A DNA stretch of 15,452 bases from assembly GCA_009774235.1 (NCBI GenBank), contig VSNJ01000100.1, forward strand, positions 1 to 15,452, in the 5' to 3' direction. The position numbers were made by a program, and so were the translations under genes. This document shows positions 1-7,112 of this stretch, one piece after another; the first letter of the stretch is position 1, and every line of letters begins with the position of its first letter. Under the pieces are notes generated by a model. The model did no database searches, had not been told where the DNA came from, and saw nothing but the letters and a program-made list of their open reading frames with translations. This DNA is from Lachnospiraceae bacterium (GTDB lineage Bacteria; Bacillota; Clostridia; Lachnospirales; Lachnospiraceae).

Positions 1-802
1 TATCGTAAAACATTTGAATAAATTTGGATGCATAATTCTAAATTTTAGCACCTGGAGAAATTGAGTTATCGTAAAACGAAAGAGTTAAATTACCAAAGAG
101 CAGCTTTATTTTAGCACCTGGAGAAATTGAGTTATCGTAAAACACAGAAAAATATAATTTTTTGTCGGCATATATTTTAGCACCTGGAGAAATTGAGTTA
201 TCGTAAAACATTTGAATAAATTTGGATGCATAATTCTAAATTTTAGCACCTGGAGAAATTGAGTTATCGTAAAACATCAAAATACATTTTCTTTTCCTCC
301 AATTCATTTTAGCACCTGGAGAAATTGAGTTATCGTAAAACGGCAACTTGGTGTCTGATGATGGTAAGCCAATTTTAGCACCTGGAGAAATTGAGTTATC
401 GTAAAACTTAAATAAGTGGTATAACTGCCCCCCTGCTATTTTAGCACCTGGAGAAATTGAGTTATCGTAAAACATTTTTTTTGAAGACCCGCAACTAGGA
501 TTTATTTTAGCACCTGGAGAAATTGAGTTATCGTAAAACAGATTATCAAATCATGTGCAGCTATAAATGATTTTAGCACCTGGAGAAATTGAGTTATCGT
601 AAAACATTTTTTCTCATTATCTAATTGTATTTCTTATTTTAGCACCTGGAGAAATTGAGTTATCGTAAAACTGATGGTAAAATGGAAACTAGGAAAGTTA
701 TATTTTAGCACCTGGAGAAATTGAGTTATCGTAAAACTATACACGCCATAATCAGTTGAACCCCAAATTTTAGCACCTGGAGAAATTGAATTATCGTAAA
801 AC
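1..802 (+). CRISPR. CRISPR array, distal part, type II-like repeats
   Basis: Twelve complete 36-bp repeats start at 42, 108, 174, 240, 306, 372, 438, 504, 570, 636, 702 and 767. A partial repeat fills 1-11, so the array continues to the left. Repeats begin ATTTTAGCACCTGG and end TTATCGTAAAAC. Eleven spacers are 30 bp and the last (738-766) is 29 bp. The TTTTA/TAAAA-like ends and the 66-bp period resemble type II (Cas9) arrays; this is inferred from repeat style, since no cas gene or tracrRNA anti-repeat is visible here. The rightmost repeat carries a G-to-A change at 790, as expected of the leader-distal end. The leader and any cas genes should therefore lie left of the window and transcription should run left to right. 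The array itself is certain; type and orientation are moderately supported. Confidence 0.97.
12..239 (+). repeat. Duplicated CRISPR spacer (12-41 identical to 210-239)
   Basis: The 30-bp spacer at 12-41, beginning ATTTGAATAAATTTGG, is repeated base for base at 210-239. The copies are exactly three repeat-spacer units (198 bp) apart, with two different spacers between them at 78-107 and 144-173. A slippage or recombination event between repeats that duplicated one or more units is the simplest reading. Whether neighbouring spacers were duplicated too cannot be told because the array is cut by the window edge. Confidence 0.95.
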
Positions 803-874
803 CACTCCTATTAAGTATTATAAAATAAAAAACATGTAAAAGAATACATAATAACTTTAAAAGAATATGTTATT

Positions 875-1101
875 ATGACATTATCACAGGCAAAATTTTA
901 TACAAATAATGATAGTTATATAATCTCAGAAGATGAACATGAAGAACTAGTTTATGGACAAATATATATTATGTCACTTTCTAACCATAAACAGACAATA
1001 TTTAAATAAAGAAAACATTAAACTATCTTGAACCAGATATATGTGTTATCTATGACCATAATAAATTCACAGACCAAGGCTGTTGTGATGAACCAGACTA
1101 G
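875..1101 (+). pseudogene. Uma2-family (DUF820) endonuclease-like pseudogene
   Basis: An ATG at 875 opens a 44-codon frame ending TAA at 1007-1009, with residues reading ...EELVYGQIYIMS..., like the N-terminal 'ELIDGEIYxM' stretch of Uma2 proteins. A second frame (about 1015-1101) then reads YLEPDICVIYDHNKFTD and QGCCDEPD before a TAG. This matches the conserved Uma2 segment 'VEPDISVICD...L.D.GC.GAPD', which contains the PD of the PD-(D/E)XK fold. The roughly 55-60 residues normally between the two blocks are missing, the frame shifts, and everything after the second block is gone where an inverted-repeat element begins at 1101. No convincing ribosome binding site precedes 875. This is a decayed gene; the family is recognised by motif memory, not by a search. 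Confidence 0.72.
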
Positions 1102-1268
1102 GGCGTGTTTGAAAAATACCTGTTTTCCGTCAATATGCTGAAAAACATCAATTAGGCATAAAAAATGATACTTTTTTGCGTTATAACAGAAAAAATACCC
1201 TTATTATTAGTTTAAATAGGAAATTATTTACAATATTTTTGTGCACTTTTTAATTTTCAAACACGCCC
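1101..1268. mobile_element. 168-bp MITE-like element with 15-bp terminal inverted repeats
   Basis: The left end GGGCGTGTTTGAAAA (1101-1115) is a perfect inverted match to TTTTCAAACACGCCC (1254-1268). The interior is AT-rich and has no credible reading frame. The size and structure fit a miniature element mobilised in trans by an insertion-sequence transposase, or an internally deleted insertion sequence. It abuts exactly the point where the Uma2-like coding sequence stops. No clear target-site duplication is visible (left flank ...GACTA, right flank AGGGC...), so precise transposition is not proven. The transposase family was not identified. Confidence 0.7.
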
Positions 1269-1269
1269 A

Positions 1270-1284
1270 GGGCATGTCTGAAAA
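1270..1284 (+). repeat. Second, diverged copy of the inverted-repeat end
   Basis: GGGCATGTCTGAAAA starts one base after the 168-bp element and matches its terminal repeat at 13 of 15 positions, in the same orientation as the left end. It may be the left end of another element whose right end is lost, or a tandem remnant. No matching inverted end was found before the next gene at 1598. Confidence 0.5.
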
Positions 1285-1322
1285 TTGCTTTTAAACCATC
1301 AAATTTCACAAAGATTATATTA

Positions 1323-1470
1323 CTCTTACAAATTCCAAATGTTTTACCAAAAAGCAGCTGTTATGGATACACTGGTGCTTAAGTCCCGTATTTTGGGACT
1401 TTATGCACCACTGTGTATCCATCCAAGCGGAAGCGTGCTGCTGGTGGTAAAACTTTGGAATTTGTAAGAG
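1323..1470. repeat. 148-bp imperfect palindrome (long hairpin element)
   Basis: The outer arms are a perfect 17-bp inverted repeat: CTCTTACAAATTCCAAA at 1323-1339 and its complement at 1454-1470. Pairing continues inward through GTTTTACCA (1341-1349 with 1444-1453) and a core of TGGATACACTGGTGC against GCACCACTGTGTATCCA, closing on a short TATTTT loop near 1389-1394. The right arm has about 9 extra bases (near 1424-1434). Both translations of the palindrome are shadows. It lies upstream of the Rrf2 promoter at 1532, so it is not in that gene's leader. A related half copy is present at 14686-14732, which favours a dispersed or mobile repeat over a local regulatory structure. The remaining stretch 1471-1531 shows nothing further. 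Confidence 0.8.
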
Positions 1471-1531
1471 CCACATAACCTGTGAAATATTTAATTTTCC
1501 CAAAATCCATCCCTTCCATATAATTTCCATA

Positions 1532-1560
1532 TTGAAATCCCCAAAATTGTGCGCTATAAT
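1532..1560 (+). promoter_or_regulatory. Sigma-A-type promoter for the Rrf2 gene
   Basis: TTGAAA (1532-1537) and a perfect TATAAT (1555-1560) are separated by 17 bp, 38 bp before the start codon. An AAGGAGG ribosome binding site at 1584-1590 sits 7 nt before the ATG. Transcription should start near 1567. Confidence 0.8.
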
Positions 1561-1597
1561 AAACAACATATGTATATATTATTAAGGAGGCACATTA

Positions 1598-2068
1598 ATG
1601 AAGATTTCAACAAAAGGAAGATACGCCCTCCGGCTAATGATAGACATTGCGCAAAACAGCAGCCACAAACCTGTAAGCATAAAAGAAGCTGCCAGACGGC
1701 AAGAAATATCTGATAAATACCTTGAACAGATTATTTCAATATTAAACAATGCTGGTTATGTAAAAAGCATACGTGGTCCCCAGGGAGGGTATATTTTAAA
1801 AATGCCACCAGATAAATACACTGTGGGCATGATACTCAGGCTTACAGAAGGTTCACTTACCCCTGTAGCATGTGCCAGCAATACTCCTGGAGAAAATATA
1901 AACAAAGAAAATATTTCCCAGGAACATCTCCCATGCGTACGGATAAAAAACTGTCCTACCAACATTTTATGGAAAAAACTAGATGATGCAATTAATAATG
2001 TTGTTGACAATATAACACTTGCAGACCTTATTGAATGGCAGGAATTAAATAATGGAGGCGTAGAATGA
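1598..2068 (+). CDS. Rrf2-family transcriptional regulator with candidate Fe-S cysteines
   Basis: A 156-residue protein of normal Rrf2 length. Residues 1-65 carry the family's winged-helix DNA-binding start (MKISTKGRYALRLMIDIA) and the wing RGPQGGYIL near 59-67. Three cysteines follow: Cys92, Cys113 and Cys119. The Cys-X5-Cys pair resembles part of the IscR/NsrR-type cluster site, but the 20-residue gap after Cys92 is longer than in IscR, so Fe-S binding is plausible, not shown. Family members sense Fe-S status, nitric oxide or cysteine. The start follows an AAGGAGG site and a strong promoter. Its stop overlaps the ATG of the HAD gene (ATGA), implying coupled translation. Family assignment is sure; the signal and targets are unknown. 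Confidence 0.92.
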   Translation: MKISTKGRYALRLMIDIAQNSSHKPVSIKEAARRQEISDKYLEQIISILNNAGYVKSIRGPQGGYILKMPPDKYTVGMILRLTEGSLTPVACASNTPGENINKENISQEHLPCVRIKNCPTNILWKKLDDAINNVVDNITLADLIEWQELNNGGVE

Positions 2069-2715
2069 ATAAATACAAAGCTTTAATTTTCGACTTAGAC
2101 GGAACTCTTTTAGATACACTTGAAGACCTTACAGACGCTGTAAACCATACTATGTCCAAATATGGCTTTCCCGGACATACCATTGGTGAAGTACGTTTAT
2201 TTGTAGGCAATGGCATAAAACTCTTAATAGAGCGCTCGCTTCCAGATGGTGCAGATACTCCTGGATTTAATGATATCTTCAATGAATTTAAACAATATTA
2301 TACTGCAAACTGCCGTATAAAAACACATCCATACCCTGGAATTACGGAACTGCTTGGCAAACTATACGAAGATGGCTATAAACTCGCAATAAATTCAAAT
2401 AAAAACCAGGCTGCTGTTACAGAACTAAACAAAATATACTTTTCAGAATATATTTCCATTGCCATAGGTGAAAGCCCTGAAGTCCGCAAAAAACCAGCAC
2501 CTGATTCAGTATTTAAAGCACTTAAAGATATGGGATGTACAAAAGAAAATGCCCTGTATATAGGTGACTCAGATGTTGATATTGAAACTGCCAGAAACGC
2601 TGGTATAAAATGCATCAGTGCCAGCTGGGGGTTCAGGGACAAAGATTATCTTGAATCACTTAATCCTGGTGCTGTAATAGACATTCCGCATGAACTTTAT
2701 AACCACTTATTATAA
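2065..2715 (+). CDS. HAD-superfamily phosphatase, phosphoglycolate phosphatase-like
   Basis: A 216-residue cytosolic HAD hydrolase with all four motifs: nucleophile motif IFDLDGT (Asp10 and Asp12), motif II at INSNK (Ser111), motif III lysine in RKKPAPD (about 142-143), and motif IV YIGDSDVD (Asp168, Asp172). The helical cap at about residues 15-85 gives the subclass seen in Gph, PpaX and beta-phosphoglucomutase. The GDS.VD and KPAPD segments fit Gph/PpaX-type phosphatases acting on small phosphoesters such as 2-phosphoglycolate or pyrophosphate; substrate cannot be fixed from sequence. It is translationally coupled to the Rrf2 gene, so the two probably form a bicistronic operon. Its last 19 bp overlap the tail of the convergent hydrolase gene. 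Confidence 0.9.
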   Translation: MNKYKALIFDLDGTLLDTLEDLTDAVNHTMSKYGFPGHTIGEVRLFVGNGIKLLIERSLPDGADTPGFNDIFNEFKQYYTANCRIKTHPYPGITELLGKLYEDGYKLAINSNKNQAAVTELNKIYFSEYISIAIGESPEVRKKPAPDSVFKALKDMGCTKENALYIGDSDVDIETARNAGIKCISASWGFRDKDYLESLNPGAVIDIPHELYNHLL

Positions 2716-3680
2716 AATTCCAAAATCCTTTTATAATATTCTATCCTTGCACTGGTACCTGCGTTATATATTTCATGCTTTGCATCTTTAATAACTATAA
2801 TCTCTGCATCTGGAACATTCCTTGCAAACACTTCCTGCCCTTTTGGTTTAACCAGTGTATCAAGCCCTGCCTGGAATATAAGTACAGGTACAGAGGCTTT
2901 TTTTGCGTTCCTGTGCAGCTTTCTTACTGCTGCAATCCCCGCACTGCTCCACGCATATGTTACGCCCGATGTCCTGTATTTACTATCTTTAATCCGCTTT
3001 TGCAATATATATTTGTATCTTGCTTCTGATACACATGTATTGTTAACTTTAAAATTATACGCTATATCAAAAGGTTTTTGTCCATAAGCATACATCTTGC
3101 CAAGAAAAAAGAACTTTGCCATATAAGAAACAACACTTGCCAGCTGCCATGGAAATCTTCCAAAATTTATTTCAAACATTGGTGATGATAAAACTGCACA
3201 TTTAAAAAGACGTGGATATTCTTCAAGCAAAAGTGCCCCTATAGTACCTCCCATAGAATGTGCAAAAAGGAAAATACTACCTGTCAGGCTCTCTTTTGCA
3301 ACTATTTCCTGGATAAAATATTTTGCATCTTCTACATAGTCCATAAAAGACCTTGTATAAACTTTAGATAAGTCACTTACTGCCCTGTCCGAATACCCAT
3401 GTCCTCTGTAATCCATAATAAATACGGAATATCCTTCACTAAAAAACTTATAAATAACCTCTTCATATTTTGAAGTAAATTCACAAAGCCCATGTGAAAT
3501 AAAAATTGCTGCCTTTTCACATGGGTTAATATAAAATTCATAATAAATATTAAATTTGCCACAGCTTTTGAAATAACCTTTTTTACGTACTATATCCAGG
3601 ACAGAAGAAACATCCATAGCCATTTTAGTAAAATACTCCTGCCCTTCTAGCAATATAATATCATTATCCATTAAAAACAT
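2697..3680 (-). CDS. Alpha/beta hydrolase, monoacylglycerol lipase/lysophospholipase-like
   Basis: A 327-residue serine hydrolase of the Hydrolase_4 (PldB/monoglyceride lipase) type. It shows the oxyanion-hole strand ISHGLCEF (61-68), DYRGHGYSD (90-98), and the nucleophile elbow AHSMGG with Ser142. The likely triad is completed by Asp274 (in AGLD) and His302 (in AKHEI). No signal peptide or membrane segment is seen, so it probably acts in the cytoplasm on lysolipids, monoacylglycerols or other esters. M1 at 3680 is preceded by AAAGG about 5 nt upstream; M4 is a weaker alternative. It is the last gene of the minus-strand run, 36 nt after the EAL gene, and overlaps the convergent HAD gene by 19 bp with no room for an intergenic terminator. 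Confidence 0.88.
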   Translation of the reverse strand: MFLMDNDIILLEGQEYFTKMAMDVSSVLDIVRKKGYFKSCGKFNIYYEFYINPCEKAAIFISHGLCEFTSKYEEVIYKFFSEGYSVFIMDYRGHGYSDRAVSDLSKVYTRSFMDYVEDAKYFIQEIVAKESLTGSIFLFAHSMGGTIGALLLEEYPRLFKCAVLSSPMFEINFGRFPWQLASVVSYMAKFFFLGKMYAYGQKPFDIAYNFKVNNTCVSEARYKYILQKRIKDSKYRTSGVTYAWSSAGIAAVRKLHRNAKKASVPVLIFQAGLDTLVKPKGQEVFARNVPDAEIIVIKDAKHEIYNAGTSARIEYYKRILEFYNKWL

Positions 3681-3716
3681 AAGACCTTTCTTTACGTTTT
3701 AAACTTACCAGACAGC

Positions 3717-5699
3717 TTATTCTGCTGTAGATTCTAAAAATTCAATGAAATCTTCTTCTTTAAGTGGTTTTGAGAAGTAATATCCCTGCAGGTAATCAAC
3801 TCCTTTTTCAGAAAGTGCATCAACCATCTCTTTTGTTTCAACTCCTTCTGCAACTATTTTAAGTTTAAGGTCATTAATAAGTTCAATTATCTTTGTAAGT
3901 ACAGCAAATGATTTATTAATTGAATTGTTCCTGTTTTCTTCTGTTTCTGTTTTCATAAGTATTTTTTTACGCTGTTCAGGATAACAGCACCATATAAGGC
4001 TTTTATCCAGTTTTATAAGCTCATACTGGATATCAACCATCTGTGCAAGGTTGGAATATCCAGTCCCAAAGTCATCCATTGAAAATGATGCGCCCATATT
4101 CCTGAGTTCTTCAACATTCCTGCTAAGCATATTTCCAGATGAAGTAGCTGCTGTTTCTGTAATCTCAAGGTTAAGGAAATTATACGGAAGCCCATATTTA
4201 TATACTGTATCCCTAATCTGTCTTGTAAGCCCCTGGTCAATACACTGCACAGCTGAAAGGTTTATCTCAATATATTCAATACCACGGCCTATAAGGTTAG
4301 CCCTTTGTGAAAATTCACATACTTTTGAAAGTGCAATTTCACCAATTTTCATTATAAGACCTTCCTTTTCTGCTATAGGTATAAATTCTTCTGGTGATAT
4401 AAAGCCTATCGTCTTGTCATCTTTAAGCCTTATAAGTGCTTCTGCAGAGTGAAAATCACCTTTTTTTACCGAATAAATAGGCTGGTAAACCATATAAAAG
4501 CCATCATTGTTAACAGCATTGTCAAGTATACGCAATATATCTGAATAACGCTCTTTCTCTTTGTACATTCTTTTATCATACATATAGAAACAGTTCTGGC
4601 GTTCATGGAAGCGCAGCATAAAATTAAATATATCTTCAATTTCTATTATACTTTCTGCTTCATCAGGACAGTGCAATATATCTACAGTGCCAGTGACATG
4701 CAGTATACTTGCATTATAATTATAGTCATAATCCATCCTGTTTATAAGTTTCTTAATTTTGTCTACATCATAATTGTTTTTTTCTATTATAATACCAAGG
4801 ACTTCTTCTTCAACTGAATATACATTTTCATGTAATATATCCTCTATAATATTGGCAATATCTTTAAGTATCTTCTGGCAGACATCATGTCCATACTGTC
4901 CATGCAGTATATAAAATTCATGGAAACTTATCTGTGCAACATAAAAACCAGTACTCTTTTTAAAATATGAATTAAGCATTTTTCTATATGCCATACTATT
5001 GAAACAGCCAGTTTCATAATTAATATAAAGCTTAGAATCATCAAAATTAAAATAATTCATAAGCTCTAATATAATAAGTCCTGTACTTGAAAGCAGTATT
5101 GAAGGGTTTAGCACTTGCACTATACAGAAACCTGCACATATTACAAGCCCTGCAATTACATTACCTGTATTCTTTTTTCTAAGATGCCTGTAATTTATAA
5201 CAAGGCATATAATTGATAAAACAAGGTATATCCCCATTACCACAAATGTTGCATTTACCGCAGTCCCGCAAAGATATGCGCCAATTCCGCCAGCGTGGAA
5301 TTCCAGTGGTGCAAATAACCCTGCTGCCGCTGCTGTTATAAATGGTATTGATATAAGTAAATTAATCCTTGTATGCGACTTATTATACTGTCCACACAAC
5401 GATGTTATATGCAGGTGTATATAATACACTGACATACACATTGTAAGCAGGAACAGCCTGTGCACTGGATTCCACACTATTTTGCCAGTTGTGTTAAAAT
5501 GCAATAAACCGTATGTAGACATAATGTCACACACCATATTTGCAGAAATGGCTACAAGTGTCTGGTTAAAAAAATTCCCCTTCTCAAATGGAAGCCTCTT
5601 ATTCTTAAGATATAAAAACCATATTATACCTAAAAGCAGGGCATTTATTACCCTTATCTGAAAATACAAAATATAAACTGTATTTAATGGCTCTCCCAT
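3717..5699 (-). CDS. Membrane c-di-GMP phosphodiesterase, degenerate GGDEF plus EAL
   Basis: 660 residues. About six hydrophobic segments lie within residues 8-212, followed by a GGDEF-type domain (about 228-345) and an EAL domain (about 390-655). The GGDEF signature is replaced by VEEEV at 296-300, so cyclase activity is not expected. The EAL side keeps the catalytic set: Glu420 (AEAL), Asn480 (EINLSA), Glu515 (ITET), Asp542-Asp543 (DDFGTGYSNL), Lys563 (KLDKS), Glu618 (AEGVET) and Gln638 (LQGYY). It should hydrolyse c-di-GMP to pGpG at the inner membrane, with the N-terminal part as a putative sensor. The stretch between KLDKS and AEGVET is about 19 residues longer than usual (about 571-598), hydrophilic and Glu/Asn/Lys-rich. 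It starts 63 nt after the alcohol dehydrogenase gene on the same strand. Confidence 0.92.
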   Translation of the reverse strand: MGEPLNTVYILYFQIRVINALLLGIIWFLYLKNKRLPFEKGNFFNQTLVAISANMVCDIMSTYGLLHFNTTGKIVWNPVHRLFLLTMCMSVYYIHLHITSLCGQYNKSHTRINLLISIPFITAAAAGLFAPLEFHAGGIGAYLCGTAVNATFVVMGIYLVLSIICLVINYRHLRKKNTGNVIAGLVICAGFCIVQVLNPSILLSSTGLIILELMNYFNFDDSKLYINYETGCFNSMAYRKMLNSYFKKSTGFYVAQISFHEFYILHGQYGHDVCQKILKDIANIIEDILHENVYSVEEEVLGIIIEKNNYDVDKIKKLINRMDYDYNYNASILHVTGTVDILHCPDEAESIIEIEDIFNFMLRFHERQNCFYMYDKRMYKEKERYSDILRILDNAVNNDGFYMVYQPIYSVKKGDFHSAEALIRLKDDKTIGFISPEEFIPIAEKEGLIMKIGEIALSKVCEFSQRANLIGRGIEYIEINLSAVQCIDQGLTRQIRDTVYKYGLPYNFLNLEITETAATSSGNMLSRNVEELRNMGASFSMDDFGTGYSNLAQMVDIQYELIKLDKSLIWCCYPEQRKKILMKTETEENRNNSINKSFAVLTKIIELINDLKLKIVAEGVETKEMVDALSEKGVDYLQGYYFSKPLKEEDFIEFLESTAE

Positions 5700-5762
5700 A
5701 AATTTACCTTCCCTTCTTCCTGCGCATACCCCTGTAAATCCAGCATACTTGATTTACTAAAA

Positions 5763-7112
5763 TTACTGTCTTGTGCAAATCCTGTACACCAGTTTTTCAC
5801 ATTCACTAAGGGCCATTATCTTAGGAACTGGGTAATACGGATTTGCTTCCATTATAGCATATTTTGCTATTTTTTTGACATCTTTTTCCGCTATTCCTTT
5901 ATTTTTATGAACTTTGCCAGTTATATTGGTTTTTATACTGTTGTCTTTTGCTATTTTTTCCCCGTTATCTTCCCTTTTATCACCAGTTTGTACCATTAAA
6001 GATATATTTTCTCTTTGGATACTGTTACTGAGTTCTTTATAGAAATTCCTGTCAATCTTAAATTTATGGTTAAGCATTTTTATATAATTTATATATGTTT
6101 CCGCTTTTTTCTTAACAGACATATTTTTTTCTGTTATACATGAAATATCTGCAAGCCTGGCAAGTTTGCCATATATACATCTGCCATACCATTCAAGCAC
6201 ATATGGCAGCACTACTGCTACCACCATTCCATGAGAAAGGTTATACCGTCCTCCTATTGCATGGCCTATTGCGTGTACATATCCTACAGATGTCCTGACA
6301 AATGCACATCCTGCAAGATATGATGCATCAAGCATATTTTTCCTTGGACTTATGCCTCCTGTCTTATAATATGCAGGCATAATATTTTTTATAATAAGAT
6401 TAACTGCTGCCTGGGCATTTGCCCTTGAAACTTTCGAGGAATATTTATTCAAATATGACTCTGTTGCATGTGTAAGTGCATCCATGCCAGTGTAAGCAGT
6501 AAGATAACCTGGCATCCTTGCTGTCATTACAGGGTCAAGCACAGCATACCTTGGCACTATTTTTGTATCTGCAATAATTTTTTTAACCCCTGTAATGTCA
6601 TCTTTAATAACTGCGCATGCTGTGGCTTCAGCACCAGTCCCAGCAGTAGTAGGTACTGCTATAATTACAGGTACTTTCTTTCTTACTTTCTGGTAGCCTG
6701 CAAGGCGGACTATGCTTTTTCCTGGATTAACAGTACCGCCTGCTGCTGCTTTTGCACAGTCTATTACAGAACCACCACCTATTGCAATAATTGCACTACA
6801 TTTATGCTGCAGGTATATTTTTCTCGCCATCTCTATACTTCCAGTACCTGTTTCTGCACTTATTCCAGAAAACACAATACATTCCAGCCCTTTTTCACGG
6901 AACATGGCAATTATCTTCTTAAACAGGCTTGTCTTCACAAGATGCGGTCCTGTAAATACAAGTACCTTTTTAATATTATGCTTTTTTAAAATCCCAGGTA
7001 TCCTGCACACTGCCCCGTTTCCTGATATAACATTATGGTTATACCGGACTATATGCATAACATTAAGCAATATACTCTGGTAAATACGGTAAAAACAATT
7101 TTTAATAATCAT
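5763..7112 (-). CDS. Iron-type (group III) alcohol dehydrogenase with Lys-rich insert
   Basis: 449 residues, against roughly 380-400 for the family. The N-terminal NAD(P)-binding half has the AIGGGSVIDCAKA loop (110-121) and PTTAGTG (154-160). The C-terminal half has candidate divalent-metal ligands Asp211 and His215 (GMDALTHATE), His280 (VHAIGH) and His294 (NLSHG), with spacing like FucO. It should be a soluble NAD(P)H-dependent alcohol/aldehyde oxidoreductase; substrate is not readable. A Lys/Asn/Glu-rich insert at about 366-408 separates the usual helices from the PVPKIMALSE C-terminus. The ATG overlaps the end of the GTPase fusion gene by 11 nt and is preceded by AAGGAG inside that gene, which supports this start over M19 and suggests translational coupling. 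Confidence 0.92.
   Translation of the reverse strand: MIIKNCFYRIYQSILLNVMHIVRYNHNVISGNGAVCRIPGILKKHNIKKVLVFTGPHLVKTSLFKKIIAMFREKGLECIVFSGISAETGTGSIEMARKIYLQHKCSAIIAIGGGSVIDCAKAAAGGTVNPGKSIVRLAGYQKVRKKVPVIIAVPTTAGTGAEATACAVIKDDITGVKKIIADTKIVPRYAVLDPVMTARMPGYLTAYTGMDALTHATESYLNKYSSKVSRANAQAAVNLIIKNIMPAYYKTGGISPRKNMLDASYLAGCAFVRTSVGYVHAIGHAIGGRYNLSHGMVVAVVLPYVLEWYGRCIYGKLARLADISCITEKNMSVKKKAETYINYIKMLNHKFKIDRNFYKELSNSIQRENISLMVQTGDKREDNGEKIAKDNSIKTNITGKVHKNKGIAEKDVKKIAKYAIMEANPYYPVPKIMALSECEKLVYRICTRQ

Noticed and set aside
236..475. Minus-strand frame encoding a repeated FYDNSISPGAKI peptide
   Set aside because: It is a translation of the CRISPR repeats; the period equals the repeat-spacer unit and there is no start signal.
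803..874. A tracrRNA or leader next to the array's right end
   Set aside because: No stretch complementary to the CRISPR repeat is visible, and the mutated last repeat argues this is the trailer side.
1093..1273. Target-site duplication flanking the 168-bp element
   Set aside because: Flanks CTA/GACTA and AGGGC do not match at any length I could line up.
1285..1569. Frames on both strands across the palindrome
   Set aside because: They are mirror translations of an inverted repeat, lack ribosome binding sites and overlap the Rrf2 promoter.
1556..1582. ATAATA...TATTAT dyad and ACATATGT palindrome in the Rrf2 leader as an autoregulatory operator
   Set aside because: The match is made only of A and T in AT-rich DNA and resembles no known Rrf2 site.
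6468..7083. Plus-strand frames of 123-173 codons opposite the alcohol dehydrogenase gene
   Set aside because: Antisense shadows of a gene with full family motifs; no ribosome binding site and no recognisable domain.
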